NCBI RefSeq assembly: GCF_000264995.1 | Contig: NW_006767434.1 | Location: 2,744,344 to 2,808,343, forward strand | Reading direction: 5' to 3' | Origin: Punctularia strigosozonata HHB-11173 SS5 | Lineage: Eukaryota > Basidiomycota > Agaricomycetes > Corticiales > Punctulariaceae | Length of the DNA stretch: 64,000 bases | Part shown: positions 21,945 to 33,836 of the stretch, in pieces | Position numbering within the stretch: position 1 is the first letter of the stretch | Layout: each line of letters starts with the position of its first letter | Made by a program: the position numbers and the translations under genes | The notes under the pieces: model-generated | Told to the model about the DNA's origin: nothing | Seen by the model: the letters and a program-made list of their open reading frames with translations, nothing else | Database searches by the model: none

Positions 21945-23797
21945 TCACGCCTTAATGCACAGGATCTGACTGAGCGAGCTGCCGACGGTTTGGTACACCT
22001 TCTCGATTTTCCACCCAGCGGCCTCGGTGATGTCCTTGAACTCGCCTAGGGTGCGCTCCTGCGCGTTGAGCAGCGCCGCCATGGTGAAATCGGTGGTGTA
22101 CACGTCGGAGTTAGCTTCACCCAGATTGGCGAGGAGCGGCGCGGGGGCGTCGAGCAACTTGGAGCCCTCGAATGCGAGCGAAGGCGGGGTCGGGCAGGCG
22201 TACGGCACCAGCTGATCGACGAGCATAAGTTTGGTCTTGGACGAAGCCGCATCATGGAGTTGCTTTAAGATCTTGATGCATTCGGCTGTCGGCCAGTCGT
22301 GCGTGATGAAGCGCAAGAAAAACAAGGAAGCATTGCCAACGACGGCCGGAGGCTGCTTCTCGAAGAAGTCTTGGGCTGCGCAAAACTGAATTACGCTGAA
22401 AATAGGCAAGCCAAAAGCGTACCATGGAGAGAAACGCGTCCGGAGTCTAGAAGGGCCTTCTGTTCAGGGTTCGCTTCCCATGTCTAGCAAGTTGTCAGAT
22501 CAGCCCGCGATTCGACGGGAATATCAGGCTTACAGGTGTGGTAACTTGCTTGATCGTCTCCTCGCGGTCTTGGACGATGATTTTGAGGTGAGGCGCTTTC
22601 TTCGCAATTTCGAACGATTCCGACCCATTCCCTCCGCCAACATCCACTACGACGGCACTCGCCGGAAGCTGAGACCAGTCGAAACCTGATAACGTGATCA
22701 GTGGAGAAGAGACAAAGAGGTAGTGGACAAATACCTTTGAACAACTTCTGTTGAGGTTGCGTGCTGATGAACCCGACCATCGCCATTTGTATGCGCTGCA
22801 AGTATCCCGGATACTTCTCGAAGAATTCCCACATGGTGCCGTCGAAATTCAACGCCCGCTGGAAGGGTGTCTTTGAAAAATCGTTGGACAGCACGACGTC
22901 CGGGATATATGAGGACGATTTGAACACTTCGTCGGTACTTCCTTGGATATGAGTGGTTGATTGGCGAACATAGATCCAGAAATTTACCATTGTTCCACTA
23001 GCGCAGGAATTCCGTTGCTTCCGACATACTTCTCTCCCTGGACATTGCTGATGCCATGCCCCAATACTTTCTCATTGCGTTTCCTGAATGAGATATCAGC
23101 AGGTCGGTCTGAATACCGCGTGTAGGTACTGACTCCACGAGACTTTGAAGGGTTGCCGTATTCTTTCCTGTATCCATCAACGCACTGAGACGATTGTTCG
23201 CGAACACGTTGGGTTTAACCTTCGCGCAAGTCAGCAAGCTATCTCTACGCATTGACCTAGAGACTAACTTCTTTGAACACGTAATGCGTCGCCAGGAGTC
23301 GAAGTGCACGAGCTATATATAACATCAAGACAGAACATGTCTCGCTGGATGCGATTGGCATACCGAGAATGGTGGAGTTAACGTTGGTCTTCGCAGCGAT
23401 ATCCGCAACGTCCAAGCCTGATGGTCCGGCTTCCCGCAGAATCTCTACGACGCATGACTCAGACGCAAGCCGAAGCGCTGAAGGGATATGGAACTATACA
23501 ATCGTTAGCGTGTCGGTTTTGGCGTTGAACAGAGCAAAAGAAACGTACCGCATTGGCACGGTCCAGTAGCGCGAGTCCCGGCAACTTAAGCGTTGCAACC
23601 AGCTGCGATGCTGCCGAAGCCGCGAGTAGAGCGGCACTCAAAACTTCCGGATCGATGGTCAGTGCTTCATTCGGACGAGATGCGTCGTAGATGTCGTCGA
23701 GGGAAGGGTAAGCCAGTCCTTGCTTTTCAGCACTGCGTTGGATGATTGTTACATTCTTGTTGATGATGTCGGTGAGCGCAGTGAGATTGGCAGCCAT
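21945..23797 (-). CDS. SAM-dependent O-methyltransferase (plant COMT-like family 2)
   Basis: Methylates hydroxyl groups of small molecules using S-adenosylmethionine. Start ATG 23797 (MAANLTALTDIINKN), end 21945, about eight exons. The N-terminal dimerisation/winged-helix part has LPGLALLDRANA and EILREAGPSGLDVADIAAK. The core carries the SAM-binding glycine motif VVVDVGGGNGSESFEIAKK, the downstream LKIIVQDREETIKQ, then FFLRFITHDWPTAECIKIL; this holds the His-Asp pair (THDW) used as catalytic base in the family. The end (TVGSSLSQILCIKA) is normal. It sits next to a P450 on the same strand, the usual pairing in aromatic or polyketide tailoring. The acceptor substrate is unknown. Confidence 0.9.
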
Positions 23798-25391
23798 TTG
23801 TACTCTTGTGTGGATACGTAGGTGCGCCGCTGGGATGCGACACGAGTAACACGAGTAGACTACACACTCAGTTATAACACGCCGCAAAGCGCTGCTGAGT
23901 TGAGTTCATGTTCAGACCGAGCATCGAGTAAGGTGTTCCCTGAGAAAGATCCTTCGTGGACTGCACACGCCAATGAGTATGGGACCGGGCTGTGTTTCAT
24001 CAAGCGTACGCACTCACGGGCTATTCATGGTATCCCGGAGCAGTTCAGCATTCTGGGCGTGGAATGGTGTCCCGTCGGGGTTGTCCTGCAGCCGATTATT
24101 TCGGTTTGTAGTCACGTGCTGGTCAATGTATCCGAATCGGGCTGGCGCGCTTTGCGGCCTCTGATATGACCGACTCGTCGCATCTGGGTCAACTTTCCCG
24201 GCGCATTACACCAGACCTCTACCGTTCGTTGATCCTGCGCAAGGAACAACTGCGGCAGAGCGCTATCAACTCCACTTCCACGCCAAAGGGCGCTTCTGAG
24301 GACGGAACCGGAAGTGCATGAGTACCACCGCCCTTTCTCGGCCACCAGCGGCGGGGCTATGCGCGAAGCAAGGCTGGGAGCAAAGGTAAACGCTCAGAAC
24401 TGACAGCTATGCCTCGGGGACCCTGCGGTCAGAAGCACAGATCCAATTCTCCGCAAGATTAGATCTCCCGTGGCACTTCAAACCTGGACCCGCCGTGTAC
24501 GCGGTGCCTACGCATCCGACGTGCTCCTCCTGGTTCCATGTGAAGGAAATTGAGACCAGGTCTCGCTTGCGTATGTCGGGCGGCGATAGGATTGCGGTGA
24601 CTCCCATGCAGGCTACCATGTCTCTCGCACCGGGAACTGGGGTTGTCGTGTCATGAATCGGTGCTTCTTCAGTTATGATAGGGCTCTCATTACTGAGCCG
24701 TACTGCTCATACATCAGGTACCCGAGTCGGCAAGAATCGTATTAACGGTATGCTGTACACGCTCGTACACGTTTCGCCAGGTGTTCATGTCACTCTATCC
24801 CTTTTTTAGGTCTGTTTAGTACCAGGAGCACTTTCAGGGTCGTATCCTTCAAGATCGCTTCGTACCCCCATTGTTCTGATTCTGATGAATCGTCTCGTTT
24901 TCCGGAATGAGTGTGTTGGTATCATCGATTACCATACGCGTCGCTGATTAGGAGGACTCGGGATCGCACGCAATGGTGCGCTCCCGCTCATCAGCCTTCG
25001 GTTCTAGCTTAACACGCAACAATGATCAGGAAACGCAGCGAGGATGCCTTCGTGTTGTATCTCTCGAAAAGAGCCATCTCCTGGAAGCGTATGGATACTG
25101 GAAGAATGCCGGCCTACACGCCATCTGACGAAGCAAGCTGAAGTAGCGCGAGCTAGGTCCGCCGCACCGACTCTGTGCAGAGATTCATATGGACCTCAGT
25201 TCGCATGACCGCCGGTTGACTGTCGTATAGGCCTGGATCGGATTTACGATCTCCATAGTTATGTTACAAGGATGAGCGAACAAATATTGTTTCCCACTAG
25301 CAAATCCATATCCTACTGTACACGTTCACAACAAGGTCGAGTGGATTGAATCCAGCGCGACTTCCGCTTTTTCACATAGCTAAACCCATGA
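23798..25391. other. Intergenic, no gene seen
   Basis: About 1.6 kb with only short frames (for example 23822-24169, 24112-24345, 24407-24619), none with a known motif. It may hold the methyltransferase promoter and decayed sequence. Confidence 0.6.
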
Positions 25392-26714
25392 TCACACAGA
25401 GAGCGCAGGGGACACAGGCTCGAGCTCCACAGTCTGCTGCCAAATCTCTGAGCTCTTGCTCTGTTCGAGGTTGTCTTGGTACCTATGAACCGACTTGTGG
25501 ATGGGTATGATCATAGGAAGCGTCTTCTCGGTCCCGGTAGTTCTGTTGGTTCGTTTGGTTGACTCCGATCCCCCGGATCCACCACTACGGAGGAACCGTC
25601 GTCGCTGGTTGTCATAGTTTGAAGACAGCATGGTGCGTGTCGTGTCGCCCAAGCCGACACGAACAAAAATGAGCGTCGGCGCAATGCCCTGTTAATCCAT
25701 TAGTGCCTCGAAGCAATATACAGGAATGATGAAACCGTACATATACTTGCGTGGCGATGTCTGAAAGGAGGATTTGCGCAGGATGGTTCAGCGCAAACAG
25801 TACCGTCAAAACGAGCTGCACGACAAGGTACAGCATCCCCGATTCAACGACTACCATCATTGCGTCCTTTAGGTAGCCGTTTGACAGAATGATGCCGCCC
25901 GATTGTCGCAGATTACCGCGGTGCTGCCGGCCCTTCCACCATATGCGACCAACAATCAGGGAGGTGACGAGGAAGTTGAACGCCAACGGGATAGCAAATG
26001 CACTCGTTCCGAAGTGTACCTCGGACTTGGGAACTATAGCGGCCGCCGGATGGGAGATAAGAAGGCCGATGGTAGTCATCGCGCACGCTGTAAATTATGT
26101 AAATGGGTGAGCCGACGCAAACGGTAACACTGGTGTGGAGTATACGCACAGACAAAGGCCAGCGACATCAAGAAGGGTAGAGCTACAACGAAGTAGTTCT
26201 GATCCCAGATAGACCATAGCCGGTAGCACTGCAACCGTGTCTGAGTACTAGAATCCGACGAGATGAATTTATCAGTAACCAACCAGGACCAGCTCTGCAA
26301 AAAAGTCGGTGAGTGTGACCAAAGCATCGGCTGTCCTCAGAGCAGGAGTTCCAGCTTGAATGGTCCCCTCGGGATTTCTCTCTTGGACCTGTGTATACGA
26401 GGTTAGCCAACCGCATCGTCCGGACACAGTGGTTTGTACATACAAGATCCTTATACATGTAGCGGAAGCGAATGAGGGCGTGTATCGAGCAGCAAGAAAA
26501 CAGCAGGCAGCAGAAGAAGACATAAAAGACGGAAATGGACTCGGTTCTTCTCTTCCAGGTCAACAACATGATGGCCATGGAAAAGACGACAAGGTAAATG
26601 CCTGTCACGACGGATGTTAAGAGCGGTATACGTCAGCGAACGCCAGCACGCACCGTACAAAGTCATCTCAAAGCCGAAACCAAGGAAAGTGGATTCGTTC
26701 GTTGTGATTGCCAT
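25392..26714 (-). CDS. Seven-helix membrane protein, paralogue A of a divergent pair
   Basis: Start ATG 26714 (MAITTNESTFLGFGFEM), end 25392, about six or seven exons. Seven hydrophobic segments can be placed, including IYLVVFSMAIMLLTW, FYVFFCCLLFSCCSIHAL, VTLTDFFAELVLVG, YFVVALPFLMSLAFV, FAIPLAFNFLVTSLIVGRIW, MMVVVESGMLYLVVQLVL and HPAQILLSDIATQVY, then GIAPTLIFVRVGLGD and a soluble Ser/Thr-rich tail of about 85 residues. No signal peptide. It is clearly homologous over the whole length to the gene at 28864-30180, with introns in matching places. The layout (short N-terminus, seven helices, cytosolic tail) is receptor-like, but I know no ligand and do not call it a G-protein-coupled receptor. 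Confidence 0.75.
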
Positions 26715-28863
26715 CGTCGGTCAGAGCGAAGACGGCTGACTGAACGGCCGCTGGTTCCACAAGGCTTTATAGCCGAATGTCTTTGCTAGTCCGGTGAAGA
26801 CGACTGCGTACAGTGGTAAAAACGGAATGGAGCCATACTTTTCCTACTCGGTGCCTGCCGTTGTTTGATCGAATTCGCAAAGAGATCTCGATCTACCTCA
26901 GCAGTGCACGGCATGATTTGTGGTATCACGCACAAGGTTCTGTAGTTGGCATGCTCCAAATTACCGCCGATACCATTCGGTATGCAGCAGTCACAAGGTG
27001 GGGGCCATATCGCGCGTGCACGAAGGTGAGACTGTCGTCCCATAACTGCTGTGCCTATGATTGCGCCCTCAAACCCTATCGCGCCGTACCGCAGCCGATA
27101 CTTCCAGACATTGATGCTCGTGATATCAGGTTTTGGAAGTTCGCCAGCGTGCCGTCTCGTCGGATATCACTGTTCGTAGGCAATCAGTGTGAACACGACA
27201 CTAGGTGGGGTTTGTAATGTAGTAAACCAATTCGAGCCTGACAAAATCAGTCGACGCACCGTGCGATCACAGAGATTCAACGAATATCGATGTCGAGAAA
27301 TGCTTCCGACAACATGGCCCCGAGGGAAAGGTATGTACCGAAGGAGTACGGAGCCACAGGCTGCCACGCTACATGATTCTCGCCGAAAAAGTGCGCAATG
27401 ACCCAGGCCCAACAGCGTGAGCTAAATCTCACAACACACACGGTCGATGATTACATATTGATAGGACCCAGTGAAAGCTCGGTGACCCATTCGTACGCGT
27501 GTCTTCACCGGCAAGGGTGGGCTGGTGTACGATCGCGGAGTAGAACAGTAACAGAAGACAGCTCGAGGAGTTCTTCAGCAAGGAGGGTCCATATCCATCA
27601 AGAAGTCCCAATACCAGCGCAACGAGGCCGAGCTGCTGCTGCTTTGCGCACAGAGGCCTAGGGACGAGTCGGGAGGCAGCGCATTCACTGGACGATACAT
27701 GATTGGAGATGGTTATATGCACGTCCTCACTGAGTAAGCGCGAGGAATAACCGAATAAGAGCCATATAACCCTGAGGATCGCGCGACAGTCGCATTGCCG
27801 GTAGGGCACGATCAATTTTCAATCTAAAGTTGAGCCTGTCACCAAGGCGCGACGCGCGTTTTGAGAGGAACATGAACATCACGTGATTAGGTTGGAACAA
27901 CATCAACTTCGCGGAAGATATCGTCTTCGTGTCCAACTTCACTGTCAGCCGTGTTAGCCCTGATTTTGGTCTTGCGATCTTACCAGTATCCCTCTTACTG
28001 CGGTCGCCATTTCCAGTACGATCTATGTGTGCTGTATCATCTCTTGATCCAAGGTGCTTCGTTTCAGCACTAGCCTCTTGACAAGTACGTACCATGTGCT
28101 CACACGTTTCACGTACTATCACCGCCGGATGCATGCTTCTCACGGCACTGCCTCGCTCTGGTTGACAGGCATGGGTAGATAGGATATAATTATCTTTGCG
28201 CCGCCCGTTCGAAACCGCCGTACTGGAGGTGCGTGAAGTCATTTGCATCCTGCAATCACGGATTGATAGCTCTGCAACCTCTGTTGACCTGGACTTCCGT
28301 TTCGGGCGTGGCGGTAAGAACTATAGGCCGACTACCGCTACTCAATACGTCGCTGAGATCTAAGACAACGGTACGCCATGTGAAAGGCCTAGGGTGCCGC
28401 GTTGGTACAGACCGCGCGCAAGAGCGAATGCAGTCACACTAGGACCCATGGCCAACATCTAGTTATGCACCATCCATTCTCTCCTCCGAGTGCATGTTCG
28501 AGGCGCAAACAACACTTTGATCTCCGCAATCAAGCTTGCGACACGATCGTTCCCGTGCTTCACAGTGAGCATGATAAACTCTATCTTTCCTCGCCCACAA
28601 TCTACGCCCTGCACGGAACCACTCCGATCTCTGAGAATCTCTGCGCTATGTCGTTATTGCAAATATACGTTACGTGGGGTGTTGCTCTTGTTATGATCAA
28701 ACGTTGCAGCTTGGGTTCCTTGATGTCTCTCTACAGCGGTATTTACTGGTTTCACCGGAAGTGGCGCCGGCGATCTCGGCTCTCGGTCCAATGAACGTTG
28801 TGCGGAATTGAATATATCATGCAGAGGGCTCCTGACGGAATACCCTCCGACTCGACTTAGGAG
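26715..28863. other. Spacer between the two divergent membrane-protein genes
   Basis: About 2.1 kb holding both promoters. A 173-codon ATG frame on the minus strand (28248-27727) is the longest; it is basic and resembles no family I know. Other frames (26813-27217, 27429-27815) look random. I could not see a third copy of the membrane gene. Confidence 0.5.
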
Positions 28864-30180
28864 ATGGCGTTGAGCATCAACGAATCCACATTTCTCGGCT
28901 TTGGTTTCGAGTTGATTCTCTATGGTGAGTACACAATCCGTCCGAGTGTGATATATCTCATGTTCAACCTACCAGGTATCTACATCCTTCTGTTCTGTCT
29001 GGCCGTAACGACCTTGACCTGGAAACGAAAGACCCAAAGAATACCACGATTTTATCTCTTTTTTTGCTGCTTTCTGTTCTCGTGCTGCACCATACATATT
29101 GTGATTCATTTCCGTTATATGTACAAAGATCTGGTGAGCGCTAATCTTCCGGAGCTATCCTCCGCCGTAGAGACTGAGACCATAACAGGTCCAAAGTCGC
29201 AATCCTAGCGGAGCACTCGAAGCCGGAACACCTTCTCTCAGAACCGCAGACGCCCTCGTGACCCTCACCGACTTCTTTGCCGAGCTTGTTCTAGTAAGCA
29301 TCGTCACTCACTGGAATGAGTCGGATTATAACGAACCGCTTCAGTGCTATCGACTATGGACCATCTGGGACAATAATTACTACATCATCATCATCCCACT
29401 ACTCATATCATTCGCCTTCGTCTGTGAGCATAGTTCTGCTTTGTTCATAAGTATTCTCCACTCAACGGCTTCGGTGATACAGCCTGCGCCATGGCTACGA
29501 TTGGAATACTGGTATCAACCCCGTCAGCCGCCATCGTGCCTAAGTCATTGGTTCCGCTTGGAACATCGGCATTCGCTATCCCGCTCTGCTTCAACTTCAT
29601 CGTCACCGGCCTGATCATCGGCCGCATCTGGTGGAAGGGCAGGTCCAGCCACGGAAATATAGGCCGTGCGGGCGGAGTGGTCATGCTTCCGCCGACATAC
29701 CTTAAAGCTGCGACGGTGGTCGTAATCGAGTCCGGTCTGGTCTACCTGGTAGTCCAGTTCGTCCTCACGGTGCTCTTCGCGATCAACCATCCTGCCCAGA
29801 TCATGCTTGCAGATATAGCGACCCAGATATATGTACGTCCGAACAGCCATCTCTGGGTGGGCCAAACTATGCTGACGCCGATACTTTTCCAGGGGATCGC
29901 ACCAACAATGATCTTCGTGCGAGTCGGATTGGGTGACTCGACGCGCGCTAACTTGTCGTCTGTGCCATCCGAGAGACTCCGGGGCATCCGCATGCCACGC
30001 TCGCCTGGACGGTCCACCGGCCAGGGCAGTTTATCAAATAACCTGTCGCCAATGTCCGTATCCATCCCGTTCACGAAGACCGTCAACGTGCACAGAGACG
30101 GCAGCGAGATGAAGGCAGGAGGTGACGACTGGGATCAGACCTACGGGATGCATCGTGTAGCTAGGGAACTCTCCGTCTAG
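28864..30180 (+). CDS. Seven-helix membrane protein, paralogue B of a divergent pair
   Basis: Start ATG 28864 (MALSINESTFLGFGFEL), end 30180, with about six exons: the first ends at 28923 and the intron after KDL starts near 29133. Helices: IYILLFCLAVTTLTW, FYLFFCCFLFSCCTIHIV, LVTLTDFFAELVL, YYIIIIPLLISFAFV, AFAIPLCFNFIVTGLIIGRI, VVVIESGLVYLVVQFVLTVL, AQIMLADIATQIY, then GIAPTMIFVRVGLGD. The cytosolic tail differs from paralogue A and is longer and Ser/Arg-rich (MPRSPGRSTGQGSLSN). The helices are much better conserved between the pair than the tails, which suggests selection on the membrane part. Function unknown. Confidence 0.77.
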
Positions 30181-30645
30181 TTGAATATTTGATTCCATGT
30201 CGCTTGAACACATTGACGTACGCCTAAGTTGGTACAGGCGATCCGTTCATTGCTGCAAACCAACTCATCGACCAAACATGTCATCGCACAGTCCATTTTC
30301 ACTTCCACGAGCACAAGGGTGGTGTCCTCCACGTTCCCGCAGTCACAGCATCGCGAATGCCTCGTACGTCCGCGTTAAACCGTTGGCTTTACAGTCCAAA
30401 TTCACCCCAGGACGCAGCGCATGCGATATTCCACATGCACACACCCACAGCCCCATGCTTCGACGTTGGTCGCGCGCTGCAGTCGTCTAAAATACTTGAA
30501 TTGAACCAACTTTCCATTGAATGCGCCGATGGGGCGCACGCAAATCTGGCATACTCAATGGATCGATACTCAAGATGCAGAAACCGCCGTAGCCTCGCAG
30601 CCTATGTACACACCATTCACCCAGGTCCGAACCCGTCACTCTGCC
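30181..30645. other. Intergenic, convergent gene ends
   Basis: Lies between the ends of paralogue B (plus) and the next membrane-protein gene (minus). Nothing else recognised. Confidence 0.6.
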
Positions 30646-32183
30646 TCACACCGCCTCCGCACCTTTCTGCAACGCATCCTCGTGTTCCACCGTCTCCCAT
30701 TCGTCAATTCCTTCTGCGCGCACACCGGCGTCATCCCCAAACGCCGCACCACCCGCGCGGCGCGGGAAAAATCGGCGGGCGAGGCGCTGACCTAGAGACG
30801 GGGGTGGATGGCGTCAGTTCGCATATCCGAGATCAGCGCGCCCGGGTGGGAGGCCATCGCGAGCAGTGCGGGAGATGGAGACGGGGAGCGGCGTTTACTC
30901 ACGAAGGACGATCACGCCACGGACGAGGGAGAAGATGAGGCAGCAACCGACAGCGATGCCAATGATGTAGGCTGCGAGGAGCGCGTGCTGTTTCCCGGGG
31001 TCGAGGAAGTCGTATACTACGAAAAATGTCAATTGCAGATCCGATATGGAATATGTCGGTGCAGCGTATGATCTGGAGGTATATACACCGGATGGATGGG
31101 AGACGTACCGTAGAAGTGTTGTGTTGCGAACGTGATGTAGGCAACGCCCATGTATAGTGCTAGGAGAATGACGAGGAAGGGAAGGTAGGTCCAGGGCTGG
31201 TTGGTCGTTGAGTCTCAATAGATGAAGGAAGGAGGGCGGAGGGTGCGTACCACTGGTGGAGCGTTGGTGAAGAATATCTCGAAGAGTGCAAAGACCGAGT
31301 TGAGCAGATGACCGGAAATGTTGCCCCAAGCTGGGAACCGCGAAATGAGAATCAACGAACGTGTTCCACATCATTGTACATACCATTATTGACGGTGCTC
31401 AATGCTGTGGGGCCAGAGAGGAGAGACCAAAATACGACCGTGACGATGATGGCTGACGTGCATAATGAGACACACGAAAGGATAGTCTGATAGTTCGACC
31501 CAGAAGCTCACGGAAAGTGGTGAACGTGCCCCATAGCAGCACGTGTAGGAACTGCAGGATTTTCGGCCATTGTTGCAGAGGGTATGCGTTGCCGCGTACT
31601 GCCTTCGTCGATTGCTCTACGATACCCTGTTCGGCCGTTGTCCCAGTGCCACTGGTGCGACTACCAGAAGAACCTGCTACACTGTAAGTGACTGCTTTGT
31701 TAGAGACGGAAAGGCACGAACCTCGTTCTTCCTTGACCTCGTTGTTAGACGGAGCCGGTAATGCGCGTGTCCCGAAACCCCGGCGGAGACGTATGGTATA
31801 GAATAGCGTCTGTACGCCGACGGCTAGGAGGTATGACGCATCGCCAATCCATGACAAGCGGGTGAAATACGAGAAGTACCTTGCGTGGCAGAGATGTTAG
31901 ACGGTCCGGTTGCTTAACCCCATTCGGTGACGACACTCACGAGCTCCCTTGATGCAGCACGCTAGTCGTATACGCTAGATTGTAGCAGTTTCCTGCGAGC
32001 GCGTAAAGTCCCAGTAGGATTCGTACAAAGGTCAGCCAGGCCGGCGACAGGAACTTATGAACGCCGGGTTATTCGTTCGTCGCGTAGCAGAATGATGGCC
32101 GTACGCACTGGTGATGTAACGTAGAGACATGCTGGATCGAAGGTATCGTGTATGTCGAACCAGCGCGAATATGCCGAGCCCAT
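30646..32183 (-). CDS. Multi-pass membrane protein, possibly of the FAR-17a/AIG1 (UPF0641-like) kind
   Basis: Start ATG 32183 (MGSAYSRWFDIHDTFDP), several exons, end 30646. Hydrophobic segments: AWLTFVRILLGLYALAGNCY, SYLLAVGVQTLFYTI, ILQFLHVLLWGTFTTF, a VVFWSLL segment, ISGHLLNSVFALFEIFFTN, PWTYLPFLVILLALYMGVAY and AAYIIGIAVGCCLIFSLVRG. The signature-like run VYDFLDPGK stands before the last helix. The frame seems to stop at 30895, but a good donor (GTGAGT) just before that stop joins to an exon from about 30793 that ends DEWETVEHEDALQKGAEAV; this acidic tail looks genuine. The family link is from memory and tentative. It shares a divergent promoter with the secreted-protein gene. Confidence 0.65.
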
Positions 32184-32280
32184 TCTCGCTTTACCTCCGC
32201 AGAACCGGAACAGATAAGAGCAAACACAACACGAGAACAAAAGAGCAGAAACGAGCGAACAGTGGCCGTGATGGGATGGG

Positions 32281-32287
32281 ATATATA
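32281..32287 (-). promoter_or_regulatory. TATA-like box of the minus-strand membrane-protein gene
   Basis: The sequence TATATAT on the minus strand lies about 98 bases before the ATG at 32183. Confidence 0.4.
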
Positions 32288-32647
32288 GGGAACAAAAGCG
32301 AGAAATATTCTGCCAAGTCCTCGCGCGCCGACTGGTGTGTTGCGCGCTGGGTCAGTCGAGGACGCAGAAGGGCTGCGAGGATAGCGAGGACCAGCCGAAT
32401 CGTCCGCCTGGGACCGTCGGAGCTGCTGCGATGGCCACAGATCACAGGACCCACTGGCCATGCCCCGCGTTCTCCGAGCTCTCCGAGGCGCTAAGCATAG
32501 CGTCGGCGTGGGAGACGAAGTGCGTCGGGTGTGGCTGTGTCCCGCTGATCGCCCGCCGTCATCCCGCCCTCCGTCATCCCGCCTCCCGCCTCACCCGCTT
32601 CGACATCCGCCTCGACATCCGCTTCCCGTCGGTCAACCTCCGTCCCC

Positions 32648-32653
32648 TATATA
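32648..32653 (+). promoter_or_regulatory. TATA box of the secreted-protein gene
   Basis: TATATA lies 93 bases before the ATG at 32746. Just upstream (about 32560-32640) is a pyrimidine-rich run with imperfect repeats of cgtcatcccgcc and tcgacatccgc. Confidence 0.45.
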
Positions 32654-32745
32654 CCATGGTCCATAAAAGCCAGTCTCTTTGGGCAGAGACTTAGCCCAAG
32701 GTCTCTCCCCGAGCTCAACCACACACCCAGCACCTATTATCCGTC

Positions 32746-33836
32746 ATGCGTTTCACTTCGACTGGTTCGACGATCCTCATCGCCTCCATCGCTATCTCCT
32801 CTGCTGCTGCTATGCCGCTATCGCCCGTTTTGTCGACGCAGGACGTCGTCGCATCACCTGCGCTACCAACCGTGCCTCCAACTCCATCCCTTGCGTCCTC
32901 GGTTAACCTCTCCGCCAAACACTCTGAAAAGAGCAGGAAGAAGCGGTATTCTGGACTTGGTCAGTACCGCACCCCCACTTTTGGTCTGGAAAAAACCCTA
33001 ATCTGTTTTATACAGCTCTGCGTAGCCCGTCGTCCAATTCGGTGGGCGGTGTTCAGATGGGTCTCCCTGCTTTCATAGAAGGCAAAGAGCTTGAGCCAGA
33101 GGGTGTGATACCAATCAACAGCTGGGATCGATACACCAGCGAACATCCTAGAACGTCTACCGTATCACAGTCAACCGTCGCCTCCAGTGCGACCTCATCC
33201 ACCACGGATTTCCTGCTTCCCACATCCAACTCCGTCCCGGCGGTGACCACCACATTACCCACTTCCGCAGTCGAAAGTCCAAACACATCCATCCCACAAG
33301 CCACGCCGTCGGCATCAGCGTCCGATTCGACGGACGACAGGGAAGGTGACGATGACGAACCTGCTCCGAAAAGCGATGACGACAAAGACGACAAAGACGA
33401 CGACGACAAGCAACCGGATCTTGGAGGGCTCATTGACGACCTAGACGTTCTCCTCCCTCTTATTCATCCGAAGGGTTCCCCCCTCGAACCGTCTTCAATA
33501 ACCGCTATCCCATCCGCGCAAATCACGACGCCGGTCGCGGTGACACCCGAGGGGTCCGGTACGCCGTCCGCCAGCTCAGCACTCCGACCCGAAGCCGCCT
33601 TGGACAACACACTTCGAGCAATGCTAGCCGACATACCCGACCTTGCCCTCCCGAGCGACCTACCCACTTCCCACCCAATCAAGTCGGTGGTGGCAATCAC
33701 CTCCGAGCTTTACGGCGTACCAACCGATACTTCTGAGGCTAACCCAGAGTACACGGCGAATGAACTTTTGGCGGACATGCCCCATCTCACTTACACTGTT
33801 CTACCCACGCAGTCACCGTCTGTGATTGACAATTAA
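32746..33836 (+). CDS. Secreted acidic Ser/Thr-rich protein of unknown function
   Basis: Two exons: 32746 to about 32958, and about 33016-33836, split by a 57-base intron (GTCAGT...TACAG). A clear signal peptide opens the protein (STILIASIAISSAAAMPLSP). It is followed by a Pro/Ser/Thr-rich part, a dibasic KKR site near residue 67 that a Kex2-type protease could cut, a long Ser/Thr region open to O-glycosylation, a very acidic block (about 30 residues, mostly Asp with Lys/Glu), and a tail with AMLADIPDLALPSDLP and LLADMPHLTYTVLP, two related segments. No Cys pattern, enzyme motif or GPI signal is seen. Such proteins can be wall-associated or effector-like, but nothing here proves it. Confidence 0.75.

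Larger units (their letters stand above)
32184..32745. other. Shared divergent promoter region
   Basis: Separates the minus-strand membrane-protein gene from the plus-strand secreted-protein gene. It holds a TATA-like box for each, facing apart, and a CT-rich imperfect repeat tract near 32560-32640. Confidence 0.6.

Noticed and set aside
30895-30897. Stop codon as the end of the minus-strand membrane protein
   Set aside because: A GTGAGT donor just before it leads in phase to a plausible acidic last exon ending at 30646.
30357-30938. 193-codon plus-strand frame
   Set aside because: Antisense to the last exon of the minus-strand membrane protein and to its flank; no recognisable content.
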